A stretch of DNA of 64,000 nucleotides from Halomonas sp. ML-15 (GTDB lineage: Bacteria; Pseudomonadota; Gammaproteobacteria; Pseudomonadales; Halomonadaceae): the NCBI RefSeq assembly GCF_014779595.1, contig NZ_JACXZT010000010.1, positions 310,001-374,000 of the forward strand, read 5' to 3'. Every line of letters begins with the position of its first letter. The stretch's first letter is position 1. A model generated the notes under the pieces. It ran no database searches, was not told where the DNA came from, and saw only the letters and a program-made list of their open reading frames with translations. This document shows, in pieces, positions 1-8,748 of the stretch. The position numbers were made by a program, and so were the translations under genes.

Positions 1-2
1 GC

Positions 3-275
3 GGTGACTACGCCAATCGATTCGCCCGGGTTCCCGACTGCACGCAGCTGACTCCAGCGCGCATCGACGAATTTCGCTGGCTGCCCGGCTCCTGCGCCTA
101 TCGCCGCCTGGCCGAGGGGCGCAGCCTGGCGCGTTGGCATCCGTTGATCTCCGGTGATAGCCGCCGCATGCACCGCAAGGGCATCAGCGTGGCCAGCTTC
201 GCCGTCTCCCAGCGCGATGTGCCCGAAGCCGATTACGACGAGCATATCATCGCCATCCTGCCGATCGACGGTTAG
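3..275 (+). CDS. YcgN/UPF0260 family protein, 3' part
   Basis: The reading frame enters from the left edge and stops at TAG 273-275, leaving the last 90 residues. The sequence VPDCTQLTP...LPGSCAYR..AEGR.L..WHPL.SGD matches what I remember of the C-terminal half of E. coli YcgN (UPF0260), a small cysteine-cluster protein of unknown function. Two of the family cysteines (VPDC, GSCAYR) are in this part; the N-terminal CxxC-type cluster lies outside the window. It ends in ILPIDG. The 5' end is missing only because of the window edge. Confidence 0.85.
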   Translation, partial: GDYANRFARVPDCTQLTPARIDEFRWLPGSCAYRRLAEGRSLARWHPLISGDSRRMHRKGISVASFAVSQRDVPEADYDEHIIAILPIDG

Positions 276-466
276 CCCCTTTCAGCCGTTTCCACCAGCA
301 CTTAACCCCATGACGCCTGACAGGGCTGAGCCAACTGGTGCGCCATAATCATCTTGCCTTCTGATTGTGGTGGCCGCTTCTCCCGACGATGCTGATCAGT
401 GTATGTAACAGCGTGTTGCTGGCGGCCTACTGAGCCAGCGACGGGGATCGGTATGGGGGATGGAAC

Positions 467-1207
467 ATGAAAGGCTATCGGAGGGTAGGGTTGCCGCTAG
501 TGTGCATGATGCTGGCGGCACCGGTTGCCTGGTCGCAGGCGACCGACTGGGATGCGATTTCAGCGCCTGGTGAACTCGAGTCACTGGCGGATGACGAACT
601 GTTGGAAATGATCGACGACCTGCCCCCCACCGCCGCCGGCGGTGGGGGCGGCGGTGGCTGCGGGGCTGGGGGCGGTGAGGAAGGAGGCGGCTGCGGAGGC
701 GGTTTCTTGCTCAGCGTCAACACCAGTGCCGATGCCGAAGCGCCGCTGCCACCGGCGCAGCCGGTAGTGGTGGCCAATCCGTCAACGCCAGGCAATGGCG
801 GTAACGGTGGCGGGAACGGCGGGGGTAACGGTGGCGGCGGTAATGGCGGCTCCGGCGGTGGCAATGGCGGGGGCGCCGGCGGTGGTGGTAACGGTGGCTC
901 CGGCGGTGGCAATGGCGGGGGCGCCGGAGGTGGTGGTAACGGTGGCTCCGGCGGTGGCAATGGCGGGGGCGCCGGAGGTGGTGGTAACGGTGGCTCTGGT
1001 GGTGGCAATGGCGGGGGCGCCGGAGGTGGTGGTAACGGTGGCTCCGGCGGAGGCAATGGCGGGGGCGCCGGAGGTGGTGGTAATGGTGGCTCCGGCGGCG
1101 GTAGTGCTGGTGGCGGTGCTGGCGGTGGCGCCAACGGTGGCAGCGGCGGTAACGGCGGTGGGGGAGCCGGCGGCGGTGCCAATGGTGGTAGCGGCGGTGG
1201 CAGCTAA
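467..1207 (+). CDS. secreted glycine-rich repeat protein
   Basis: This 246-residue protein starts with a Sec signal peptide (positive MKGYRR, hydrophobic core to about residue 22, cleavage near WSQA). An acidic stretch follows (residues ~26-50, ELESLADDELLEMIDD), then two Cys-containing polyglycine blocks, a short ordinary segment (FLLSVNTSADAEAPLPP), and about 120 residues made almost only of Gly with Asn, Ser and Ala. That tail is encoded by about six 48-bp repeats of a 16-residue unit (GGGGNGGSGGGNGGGA). A G-rich ribosome site precedes the ATG. Exported role likely; function unknown. It resembles low-complexity surface or matrix proteins only in composition, so I assign no function. The antisense strand is also open (Pro-rich), a side effect of the GC repeat. 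Confidence 0.75.
   Translation: MKGYRRVGLPLVCMMLAAPVAWSQATDWDAISAPGELESLADDELLEMIDDLPPTAAGGGGGGGCGAGGGEEGGGCGGGFLLSVNTSADAEAPLPPAQPVVVANPSTPGNGGNGGGNGGGNGGGGNGGSGGGNGGGAGGGGNGGSGGGNGGGAGGGGNGGSGGGNGGGAGGGGNGGSGGGNGGGAGGGGNGGSGGGNGGGAGGGGNGGSGGGSAGGGAGGGANGGSGGNGGGGAGGGANGGSGGGS
837..1130 (+). repeat. tandem 48-bp coding repeat (about 6 copies)
   Basis: Copies are exactly in phase: the landmark GGTGGCTC recurs at 893, 941, 989, 1037 and 1085, always 48 bp apart, with a slightly diverged copy before and decaying copies after. Differences between copies are mostly synonymous (GGC/GGT/GGA), so length in codons is conserved. The array is a hotspot for copy-number change by slippage or recombination without frame loss. 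Confidence 0.95.
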
Positions 1208-1214
1208 GGTCATG

Positions 1215-1239
1215 GCCACTGCCCCGTGGGGGCAGTGGC
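1215..1239. terminator. hairpin between convergent genes
   Basis: A perfect 11-bp stem (GCCACTGCCCC / GGGGCAGTGGC) with a 3-nt loop lies between the convergent glycine-rich gene and the oligopeptidase gene. No clear T-tract follows on either strand, so it may be a bidirectional processing or termination structure rather than a classical intrinsic terminator. Confidence 0.5.
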
Positions 1240-1258
1240 AGGTCACTCCCTGAGTGCC

Positions 1259-3379
1259 TTAATCGTCGAGCATGCCCAGCGCCCAGAGGATGAAGGCGTC
1301 CTGGCGAGCGCCATCATGCCACGCCTTGAAGCGCCCTGAAGCGCCAGCGTGGCCGGCGGCCATATCGGTACGCAGCAGCACCGGCCCGCGGGCGCTGCCC
1401 AGCTCGCGTAGGCGCGCATAGAGCTTGGCCGGCTCCCAGTAGGGCACCCGCGTATCGTGCCAACTGCCCTGCAGAAAGACAGTTGGGTAGGGCAGCGTAG
1501 CGAGGTTGTCGAGCGGTGAGTAGTCGCGGATACGCTTGCGGGCGGCTGGCTCATCGGGGTTGCCCCACTCGGTGTATTCGGCCGTGGTCAGCGGCAGATC
1601 GGGGTTCTCCATGGTGCGCAGCACATCGACGAACGGCACGTCGAGCACTGCGGCACAGAACGCCTCGGGGGCCAGATTGAGGCTGGCGCCGACCAGCAGG
1701 CCGCCGGCGCTGGCGCCATAGGCGGCGATGCGAGTCGGATCGCTGAGGCCGCTGTCGGCGAGGGCGTCGCGGGCGGCCAGGAAGTCGCGAAAGCTGTTCT
1801 GCTTATGCTCCATCTTGCCGGCCAGATACCATGGCTCGCCGCGGTCGCCGCCGCCGCGCACGTGGGCCACGGCGAAGGCCACTCCACGCTCGAGCAGTTC
1901 CAGCCTGGCCACCGAGAACCAGGGGTCGAGCACTTCGCCGTAGGCGCCGTAGCCGTACAGCAGCGTGGGCAGTGGCGTCTGGCCGAGCCGGTCGGCGCGG
2001 GCCACGATGGATACCGGAATCTGCTCCCCGTCGTGGGCGGTGGCCCAGAGTCGACGACACTCGAGCTGTTCGGGGAGCAGCGAGCCGCGGATCGGCTGCT
2101 GCTTGAGCAGCCGTCGCTCGCCGCTGTCGAGGTCGTGCTCCAGCCAGCGCACCGGCAGGGTGAACGACTCTTCGCGAAGCCTCAGGCGCCTGGCGGTGAA
2201 GTGCGGCATGTCGCCGAGCATCAGGCTGCAGGGCGCTTCAGGCAGCGGCAGGCGTTCATCCCGGTCGATGCCATGGGTGGCATCCAGTTCCAGCACTCGC
2301 AGCCGCACCTGTGCCTGCTGGTGGTCGCGTTCGGTGACCACCAGCCCCCAACTGAAGGCGTCCACGCCTTCCAGAGTGGCATCGTCACGGTGGGGCAGCA
2401 GCGGCTGCCAGGCCGGCTCGGTCTGGTCGGTGATGCCCGCTGTTTCCACGACTCGGTCGAGCCGGAAATGTGCGGCGTGGCGATTGTGCAGCACATAGAA
2501 GACGCCGGGGCGGTGGTCCAGCGCATACTCCACGCCGTTCTCACGACGCCTGAAGCAGCGCGGTGGCGTGGTCGGTGCGTCAGCGGGTATCAGGTGGCAC
2601 TCTGTCGTATCCTTCGACGCCGACTCGAGTATCAGCCACTGCCTGGAACGTGTCTTGCCCAGCCCGAGCCAGAACTCCGGATCCTCTTCACGCAGGATCA
2701 GACTGGGCTCGCTGGCCCTGCCCGCAGCGTCGATCATTAGCCGCCACACGCTGTCCGGCCGCTGGGTTGCATCGTAGCGAGTGAACAGCAGGGTGGCGTT
2801 GTCCTCGGCCCAGCTCAGTTCCGGGCCAATGTCCTCCAGAATCCGCCGTGGCGTGCCGCCTGGCAGCCGCAACAGCCACAGCTCGAAGGTTTCGTCACCG
2901 CGGGTATCCTCGCTCCACGCCAGCCACTGCTCGTCGGGGGAGAGTGCCATATCACCCAGTTCGAAGTAGTCATGTTCGCCGGCGCGAGCTTCCAGGTCGA
3001 GAAAGCAGTGGCGCGTATCGGGCGACTCGAGCGGGTGACGCCACCAGCGCGGGAAATCGGCATCGGCGGCGGTCTCGCTCCAGTAGCAGTAGTGGTCGAG
3101 GGGACTGGGCAAGCCGCTGACGGCAAGCTCGCGGCGCGCCAGGTGGCCGTGATAGAGGGTCTCGATGAGCGCTTCGAGCGGGGCGAACCAGCTGTCGGAT
3201 TCGCGGTTGGCCGACTCGAGGAAATCGCTGACCTGTGGGTCATCGCGGGACTCTAGCCAGTGCCAGAGCGGGTCGTCGGGGCGACGGAAGTCGGCAATGG
3301 GCGAGTCGATTGTCTGGTTAAGCAGATTATGACGCGGCGGCTGTGCTTTCATCGGGTGCGGTGTACCATAATGAGTCAT
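1259..3379 (-). CDS. oligopeptidase B (S9 prolyl oligopeptidase family)
   Basis: A 706-residue serine peptidase of the S9A family, which cuts short peptides after basic residues in the cytoplasm. The N-terminal ~430 residues form the beta-propeller gate; the C-terminal part is the alpha/beta hydrolase with nucleophile motif GASAGG (Ser about residue 556), the acid region WHDTRVPYWEP, and the His in AAGHAG near the C-terminus. RGGGDRGEPWYLAGK is characteristic of oligopeptidase B. There is no signal peptide. The start is uncertain: ATG at 3379 or Met10 (3352); neither has a strong Shine-Dalgarno. It is convergent with the glycine-rich gene and divergent from the membrane protein at 3427. Confidence 0.9.
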   Translation of the reverse strand: MTHYGTPHPMKAQPPRHNLLNQTIDSPIADFRRPDDPLWHWLESRDDPQVSDFLESANRESDSWFAPLEALIETLYHGHLARRELAVSGLPSPLDHYCYWSETAADADFPRWWRHPLESPDTRHCFLDLEARAGEHDYFELGDMALSPDEQWLAWSEDTRGDETFELWLLRLPGGTPRRILEDIGPELSWAEDNATLLFTRYDATQRPDSVWRLMIDAAGRASEPSLILREEDPEFWLGLGKTRSRQWLILESASKDTTECHLIPADAPTTPPRCFRRRENGVEYALDHRPGVFYVLHNRHAAHFRLDRVVETAGITDQTEPAWQPLLPHRDDATLEGVDAFSWGLVVTERDHQQAQVRLRVLELDATHGIDRDERLPLPEAPCSLMLGDMPHFTARRLRLREESFTLPVRWLEHDLDSGERRLLKQQPIRGSLLPEQLECRRLWATAHDGEQIPVSIVARADRLGQTPLPTLLYGYGAYGEVLDPWFSVARLELLERGVAFAVAHVRGGGDRGEPWYLAGKMEHKQNSFRDFLAARDALADSGLSDPTRIAAYGASAGGLLVGASLNLAPEAFCAAVLDVPFVDVLRTMENPDLPLTTAEYTEWGNPDEPAARKRIRDYSPLDNLATLPYPTVFLQGSWHDTRVPYWEPAKLYARLRELGSARGPVLLRTDMAAGHAGASGRFKAWHDGARQDAFILWALGMLDD

Positions 3380-3426
3380 GAATGTTGCAATGCTGCGTTT
3401 GCGCTGGCGCAGATATGGAGAGTTCG

Positions 3427-3855
3427 ATGCTGATATCCGATTCCATCCCCCTACTCTGGCTGATTTATGCGGTGCTGTCGCTGATGGTACTGGGGGCAGG
3501 TTACATGGCGGTGCGTTTCTTGCCGCGGCTGCCGCGTCTGGTGATTGTCGGGACCGTGGCCGGGGCGCTGTGGATGCCGACGCGCTTTCGGCTGCCGATG
3601 CTGGAAGAGGGCGAATTCTACACCGGCTTTGCCCCGGCGGTGGTGGTCGCCGGAATTACCTTTCTTCAGCGCGATGGCGGCACCATGACCACCGCGCTGA
3701 TACTGCTGGTACTGGGCGTTGGCCTGGGCGCAGTGGCGGGTGTGGCGCTATGGCTGTTGGGCCGTGGCGGCGACCAGACCGAGGCGCACCAGGCGCCCGC
3801 CGAGCGCGCTGAGCGGCCACCGTCCGGCGAGCGTCGGGAGCCGGTCATCGGCTAA
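3427..3855 (+). CDS. small integral membrane protein, unknown function
   Basis: The protein is 142 residues from an ATG preceded by GGAG at 6-nt spacing. Earlier in-frame starts (3382, 3415) lack such a site. Three hydrophobic segments are visible (residues ~5-27, ~58-75 and ~85-110), followed by a charged, Pro/Glu/Arg-rich cytoplasmic-type tail ending VIG. It is followed after 9 nt by the VWA gene, suggesting co-transcription and a joint envelope role. I do not recognise a family. Confidence 0.7.
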   Translation: MLISDSIPLLWLIYAVLSLMVLGAGYMAVRFLPRLPRLVIVGTVAGALWMPTRFRLPMLEEGEFYTGFAPAVVVAGITFLQRDGGTMTTALILLVLGVGLGAVAGVALWLLGRGGDQTEAHQAPAERAERPPSGERREPVIG

Positions 3856-3864
3856 GGAAGCGAC

Positions 3865-5751
3865 ATGCGCGCTGTGCTGAAGATGGGGTTGTGGTGGCTA
3901 TTGGCCGTGGCAATGCCGCTGATGGCACAGCCTGCCGTGGAATTCTCGACGGATAGTGGTCAGTCGCCGTTGCTGTTTGTCGAGCGCGGCGTGGCGAGCA
4001 ATGCGGCGTCCGAAGTGCGGGTGGTCATCGACGTCTCCGGCAGCATGCGCCATAACGACCCCGATCAGCTGGCCGCCAGTGCACTGGATCTGCTCGTGGC
4101 GCTGTTGCCCAATGGCATTCACGGCGGTATCTGGACCTTCGGTGAGTTCGTCGACAATCCGCTGCCCGTGGCACCGGTCGATGCCGAGTGGCGTGAACAG
4201 GCACTGGCGCTGCGCCCGGCGCTGGTCGATTATCAGCAGTTCACCGATATCGAGGCAGCGGTGCGCGAGGCCTCTGGCGACGCCGACAATGGTCCGCGCC
4301 ATCTGATTCTGCTCACCGACGGCATGATCGACCTGCCAGCCGCGGGACAGGACAAGGCAGCTCGCGACGAGGCCTCGCAGCGAAGGCTGAGCGACGAACT
4401 GACGCCGCAACTGGCCGAGGAGGGCGTGGTGATCCACGCCGTGGCCTTCTCCCCGGAGGCTGACCTGCCACTGGTCGAGCTGCTCGGTCAGCGCAGCGGT
4501 GGCCTGGCCTCACTGGCCGAGTCTCCCGACGAGTTGCTACGTGCCTTTCTGGATATCTTCGACCGCATCTTCCCTAGCGACAGGGTGCCGCTGGACGATG
4601 GCCGTTTCACCATCGACGACCAGGTCGATTCGTTCTCGGCGCTGCTGTTCCACGACCCTGATTCGCCGGCATTGACCCTGATCGCCCCCGACGGTCAGCG
4701 CTACACTCGCGATGAGTATCCCGACGGCGTGCGCTGGCAGAGCGAACCGCGCTTCGATCTGGTCACCGTTCCCGATCCCGCGGAAGGCGAGTGGCGTGTC
4801 GAAGGCCCGATCAGTCTCGACAGTCGCATCAGCGTGGAATCGACCCTGACGCTGCGCACTGAGGAGTTGCCGGCGACTCTCTACCTGGGATTCGAGTTGC
4901 CGATCGATGCCTGGCTCGATCTCGACGGTGATATCCTGCCGTCACCGGCCTGGCCCGACGACCTGCGTCTGCGTGCCGAACTGCAGGATCTGGCGGGTAA
5001 TGTCCAGGCGGCGACTCGCTTGGCTGCCGATGGCCAGCATTTCCGTGGGATACTGCCGGCGCCGGCCCTGGCCGGCAATGCGCGACTGGTGATCGACGCT
5101 GACAGCGTGCGTTTCCAGCGTCAGCGGGTGCAGGCGGTCAACGTGCTGCCGGCGATTGCTGCAGAGGTCGATGAGGCGGTATCGCGGGTCAGCCTGCGCG
5201 CCGAACATCCGCAACTGAACGTCGATAACACTCAAATTCGCGCCGAGCTGCAGGGTGAGATGCTCGACGTCGAGGCGCTGGACGAGCGGCAGTGGCAGAT
5301 CGACTTGCCCGAGTTGCCTGACGATACCCGCCTACCGTTGCTGCTTAGCGCCACGGTGACCCTCGACGACCAGCGCCTGGAGCTCAGCCTGCCGCGGCTG
5401 GTGCTCAATCCGCAGGCGCGCATCGGCGTCGATGCCTTGCAGTCTGACAGCGCTGGTCTGCAGGCCGAAGCCCTCGAGGAGGTGCCTGTAGAAGAGGCCG
5501 AGCCGTTGCCCGAGCCCGACCTTGCCGAGCGCCTGATCAGTGCCATCAATCAGCTGCCGCGCCAGGCCCAGACGCTATGGCGGGATGCCATCCCGCGCCT
5601 CGAACGCGCCGGTGAGCCGCTCGGGCTGGACGGCGAGAGCACCCTGCGTTGGACTGTAGGCCTCGCTGCGCTGCTGCTGGCGCTGCTGGTGCTGGCGGGC
5701 TGGTCACGTGCCCGACGGCGGCCATTGCATCGAGAGGATCCCCATGTGTGA
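3865..5751 (+). CDS. VWA-domain membrane-anchored protein
   Basis: This 628-residue protein has a signal peptide (to about residue 21, MAQP), a von Willebrand A domain at residues ~50-235, and a C-terminal transmembrane helix (~596-616) followed by an RARRRPLHRED tail. The MIDAS metal site is present: DVSGSMR (DxSxS), a Thr in FTDIEAA, and LLTDG. Beyond the VWA domain is a long extracytoplasmic beta-rich region with repeated LRAEL / RAELQG segments, reminiscent of carboxypeptidase-regulatory or Ig-like modules. It probably binds a protein partner in the periplasm at the inner membrane. It shares an 8-nt overlap with the downstream glutamine amidotransferase gene. Confidence 0.8.
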   Translation: MRAVLKMGLWWLLAVAMPLMAQPAVEFSTDSGQSPLLFVERGVASNAASEVRVVIDVSGSMRHNDPDQLAASALDLLVALLPNGIHGGIWTFGEFVDNPLPVAPVDAEWREQALALRPALVDYQQFTDIEAAVREASGDADNGPRHLILLTDGMIDLPAAGQDKAARDEASQRRLSDELTPQLAEEGVVIHAVAFSPEADLPLVELLGQRSGGLASLAESPDELLRAFLDIFDRIFPSDRVPLDDGRFTIDDQVDSFSALLFHDPDSPALTLIAPDGQRYTRDEYPDGVRWQSEPRFDLVTVPDPAEGEWRVEGPISLDSRISVESTLTLRTEELPATLYLGFELPIDAWLDLDGDILPSPAWPDDLRLRAELQDLAGNVQAATRLAADGQHFRGILPAPALAGNARLVIDADSVRFQRQRVQAVNVLPAIAAEVDEAVSRVSLRAEHPQLNVDNTQIRAELQGEMLDVEALDERQWQIDLPELPDDTRLPLLLSATVTLDDQRLELSLPRLVLNPQARIGVDALQSDSAGLQAEALEEVPVEEAEPLPEPDLAERLISAINQLPRQAQTLWRDAIPRLERAGEPLGLDGESTLRWTVGLAALLLALLVLAGWSRARRRPLHREDPHV

Positions 5752-6538
5752 ATTGTTGGGCATGAGCGCCAACGTCCCGACCGACATCTGCTTCAGTTTC
5801 ACCGGTTTCCTGCATCGCGGTGGCGGCACCGGCCCGCACCGCGATGGCTGGGGCATCGCCTTCTATGAAGCCGGCGGTTACCGCGACTTTCGCGATCCGC
5901 ACCCCTCGGTGGATTCACCCATCGCACGCTTGATCTGCGACTATCCGATCAAGTCCCACGTGGTGATCAGCCATATCCGTCAGGCCAATGTCGGCCAGGT
6001 GCAGTTGGCCAATACCCACCCCTTTACCCGTGAAATGTGGGGGCGCCAGTGGTGCTATGCCCATAACGGCCAGCTCGCCGACTGGGAGTCGCTGCCACTG
6101 GCGGTGTATCGCCCGGTAGGCAGCACCGATAGCGAGCACGCCTTCTGTTTCCTGCTCGGCGAGCTGAGGCGCCGCTTCGATGATCTGCCGGCCTCGCCCG
6201 AGGCGATCTGGGAGTGCCTGCACGGGCTCTGCGAGCGGCTACGCGGCCACGGCGTGTTCAACCTGCTGCTCTCCGATGGCGTCCACCTCTACGCCTACTG
6301 CTCCACCAAGCTGGCGCATATCACCCGGCGTGCGCCGTTCGGCAGGGCGCAGCTATCGGATGCCGAGCTCAGCGTCGACTTTGTCGAGCACACCACCGAG
6401 CACGATGTGGTGTCGGTGCTGGCCACCGAGCCGCTCACCGATAACGAGCAGTGGGTGCGCATGCTGCCCGGTGAACTGCTGGTATGGTGCGATGGCGAGA
6501 TCGTTGCGCGCTACTTCGATGGTGGCGAAAGCGCCTAA
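5744..6538 (+). CDS. class II glutamine amidotransferase (YafJ family)
   Basis: A 264-residue N-terminal nucleophile amidohydrolase. The start is fixed by chemistry: Met-Cys-Glu-Leu-Leu, with Cys2 as nucleophile once Met is removed, and GAGAGG lies 6 nt upstream. Glutaminase landmarks are HRDGWGIAFYE, ISHIRQAN, NTHPF and AHNGQL. There is no attached synthase domain, so it is a YafJ-like stand-alone glutaminase whose ammonia acceptor is unknown. It overlaps the VWA gene by 8 nt and is likely translationally coupled to it. Confidence 0.9.
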   Translation: MCELLGMSANVPTDICFSFTGFLHRGGGTGPHRDGWGIAFYEAGGYRDFRDPHPSVDSPIARLICDYPIKSHVVISHIRQANVGQVQLANTHPFTREMWGRQWCYAHNGQLADWESLPLAVYRPVGSTDSEHAFCFLLGELRRRFDDLPASPEAIWECLHGLCERLRGHGVFNLLLSDGVHLYAYCSTKLAHITRRAPFGRAQLSDAELSVDFVEHTTEHDVVSVLATEPLTDNEQWVRMLPGELLVWCDGEIVARYFDGGESA

Positions 6539-6620
6539 TAATTCATAGGCTGGGTGGGGATGCTGGCCTAAAGTGGCATGGCATCGGACGCTGCGAAATG
6601 TCATGTTCCAACGTTAGTTT

Positions 6621-6634
6621 CAAGCGAACGTTTG
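6621..6634. promoter_or_regulatory. PsrA-like operator upstream of fadD
   Basis: CAAGC-GAAC-GTTTG is a one-mismatch version of the CAAAC-N4-GTTTG palindrome bound by PsrA-type TetR regulators of fatty-acid degradation. It lies 56 nt before the fadD ATG. Two sister sites occur before the acyl-CoA dehydrogenase gene (44553 and 44593). Assignment to PsrA is by motif likeness. Confidence 0.6.
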
Positions 6635-6689
6635 ACGGACAATAAGAGTCGACAGGGTGTCGATCTATCTGAATAGCGGAGATTTGCCC

Positions 6690-8363
6690 ATGAGTGAGCA
6701 TGCCACTGCCCCGGTTCTCAATGGTCCGGCCCTGGAAGGCCTCGACGACTACGCGTCGGTGATCGATGTCTTCAAGATATCGGCCAAGAAATTTGCTGAC
6801 AAGCCAGCTTTCACCTGCATGGGGCAGACCCTCACCTACGCCGAGCTGGACAAGCAGTCCCAGGCCTTTGCCGCCTGGCTGCAGCATGAAACCGGCCTCG
6901 AGCCCGGCGATCGCATCGCTATCCAGCTGCCCAATGTGCTGCAGTTTCCGGTGGCGGTGTTTGGCGCCATGCGCGCCGGCCTGGTGGTGGTCAACACCAA
7001 CCCGCTCTACACCGAACGCGAGATGGCCCACCAGTTCAAGGACTCGGGCGCCAAGGCGATCCTGATCCTCGCCAACATGGCCGACAAACTGGAGAAGGTG
7101 CTCGATCGCACCGATATCAAGCATGTGCTGGTCACCGAGCTCGGCGATATGCACGGCTTTCCCAAGCGGCTGCTGATCAACGCAGTGGTCAAGTACATCA
7201 AGAAGATGGTGCCTGCCTATTCGCTGCCCACTGCGGTCGGCTTCCGTGAGGCGTTGAGCAAGGGGGCGGGGCTTTCGCATCAGGACGTCGAGCGTACACC
7301 CGATGACGTCGCTGCACTGCAGTACACCGGCGGTACCACCGGGCTTGCCAAGGGCTCGATGCTGACCCATCGCAACCTGATTGCCAACATGCTGCAGGCG
7401 CGGGCGGCGATAGGTCCGGCCCTGAAGGATGGTGAAGAGACGGTGATTGCGCCGCTGCCGGTCTATCACATCTACACCTTCACCGTGAACTGCCTGTTTC
7501 TGGTCGAGACCGGCAATCACTCGGTCCTGATTACCAACCCCCGCGATCTCGATAACTTCGTCAAGGAGCTGAAGAGCCTCAAGTTCAGCGGCTTTATCGG
7601 CCTCAATACGCTGTTCAACGCGCTGTGCAATCGCGACGACTTCAAGCAGCTCGACTTCTCGCGCCTCAAGCTGACGGTGTCGGGGGGCATGGCGCTGACC
7701 ACGGCTGCCGCCGAGCGCTGGGAGAAGGTCACCGGCTGCGCCATCGCCGAAGGCTACGGCATGACCGAGACCTCGCCGATCGTCACCTTCAACCCGGTCG
7801 ACGCCATTCAGCTTGGCACTATCGGCAAGCCGGTGGCCGGGACCACGGTCAAGGTAATCGACGACGATGGCCAGGCGCTGCCCTACGGGGAGGCTGGCGA
7901 GCTGTGCGTGAAGGGGCCGCAGGTCATGAAGGGCTACTGGAACCTGCCTGAAGAGACCGCCAAGGCGATGGACAGCGACGGCTGGATTCGAACCGGCGAC
8001 ATCGCCGTGCTGCAGGAGGATGGCTACGTCAAGATCGTCGATCGCAAGAAGGACATGATCATCGTCTCCGGTTTCAATGTGTATCCCAACGAGATCGAGG
8101 ACGTGGTGGCCGGCCACCCCGACGTGGTCGAGGCCGCAGTGGTGGGGGTGCCGGACGAGGAGGCCGGCGAGGCGATCAAGCTGTTCGTGGTGTCGCGCAA
8201 CCGGGATCTCGACGGCGAGACCCTGCGCCAGTGGTGCAAGAAGGAGCTTACCGGCTACAAGGTGCCCAAGACCGTCGAGTTCCGTGACGAGCTGCCCAAG
8301 ACCAACGTCGGCAAGGTGCTGCGCCGCGAGCTGCGCGATCAGGAGACTAAGCAGAGCGCCTGA
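6690..8363 (+). CDS. fadD: long-chain fatty acid-CoA ligase
   Basis: A 557-residue acyl-adenylate ligase that activates long-chain fatty acids to acyl-CoA for beta-oxidation at the inner membrane. The ATP/AMP loop YTGGTTGLAKG, the adenylate motif GYGMTETSP, the FACS-type segment DGWIRTGDIA..QEDGY, the hinge DRKKDMIIVSG and the C-terminal catalytic Lys region (TNVGKVLRRELR) are all present. Length matches E. coli FadD. The ATG at 6690 has CGGAG upstream; a GTG at 6657 is less likely. A PsrA-like operator at 6621-6634 suggests induction by fatty acids together with the acyl-CoA dehydrogenase at 44654. Confidence 0.95.
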   Translation: MSEHATAPVLNGPALEGLDDYASVIDVFKISAKKFADKPAFTCMGQTLTYAELDKQSQAFAAWLQHETGLEPGDRIAIQLPNVLQFPVAVFGAMRAGLVVVNTNPLYTEREMAHQFKDSGAKAILILANMADKLEKVLDRTDIKHVLVTELGDMHGFPKRLLINAVVKYIKKMVPAYSLPTAVGFREALSKGAGLSHQDVERTPDDVAALQYTGGTTGLAKGSMLTHRNLIANMLQARAAIGPALKDGEETVIAPLPVYHIYTFTVNCLFLVETGNHSVLITNPRDLDNFVKELKSLKFSGFIGLNTLFNALCNRDDFKQLDFSRLKLTVSGGMALTTAAAERWEKVTGCAIAEGYGMTETSPIVTFNPVDAIQLGTIGKPVAGTTVKVIDDDGQALPYGEAGELCVKGPQVMKGYWNLPEETAKAMDSDGWIRTGDIAVLQEDGYVKIVDRKKDMIIVSGFNVYPNEIEDVVAGHPDVVEAAVVGVPDEEAGEAIKLFVVSRNRDLDGETLRQWCKKELTGYKVPKTVEFRDELPKTNVGKVLRRELRDQETKQSA

Positions 8364-8433
8364 TCGTCGACGCTGGAGTAGTCCCGAGCGCCGGTACGAG
8401 TAAGCCATGCAGTGTTGTCGCACATTGGTAGCA

Positions 8434-8631
8434 GCGCTCGAACTGATCCGTCGACAGGCCTGCGAGGAGGCGCTGTAAACCCGTCCCTGGGCGCTACCTT
8501 GCGCCCTGCTGCGCTCTCGCATCCTGCTCCGCTTGCAGGACCGGTGCTGGCCATCCATGGCCAGCCCGTTCGGAGGAATCCTCCTCACCCATGGCGCAAA
8601 CCTCCTCTACGGCCTGTCCCCGGCGTTCTCG
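8434..8631 (-). repeat. dispersed intergenic repeat, long copy
   Basis: Read on the minus strand this gap begins GAGAACGCCGGGGACAGG and ends GGATCAGTTCGAGCG, matching the element at 25615-25732 end for end. The shared 3' part (GGTTTACAGCGCCTCCTCGC plus CAGGCCTGTCGACGGATCAG) is essentially identical. This copy is about 80 bp longer, with extra sequence in the middle instead of the short palindrome seen in the other. It fills most of the 385-bp gap between fadD and hrpA. I see no open frame of its own. Confidence 0.85.
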
Positions 8632-8748
8632 CTTATGGGCTGCCGCCATCGTCCTGAATTAGGCGCGGCCAGTCGCCAAGCGTTACACTATGCTGCCCGC
8701 CCCGGTATCGCCGGGGCGGGCAGTGTCATTTCAACCTGTGAGGCTGCC

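Noticed and set aside
837-1130. Possible CRISPR array from the regular 48-bp spacing
   Set aside because: The units are contiguous and near-identical with no unique spacers, and they are in phase with a signal-peptide-bearing gene.
475-1182. Long proline-rich open frame antisense to the glycine repeat
   Set aside because: It is the complement of GGN codons (CCN), expected from the repeat; no signal peptide or ribosome site.
8533-8748. N-terminal extension of HrpA to an upstream ATG
   Set aside because: These codons fall in the dispersed repeat and do not resemble HrpA; a TTG with ribosome site gives the family length.
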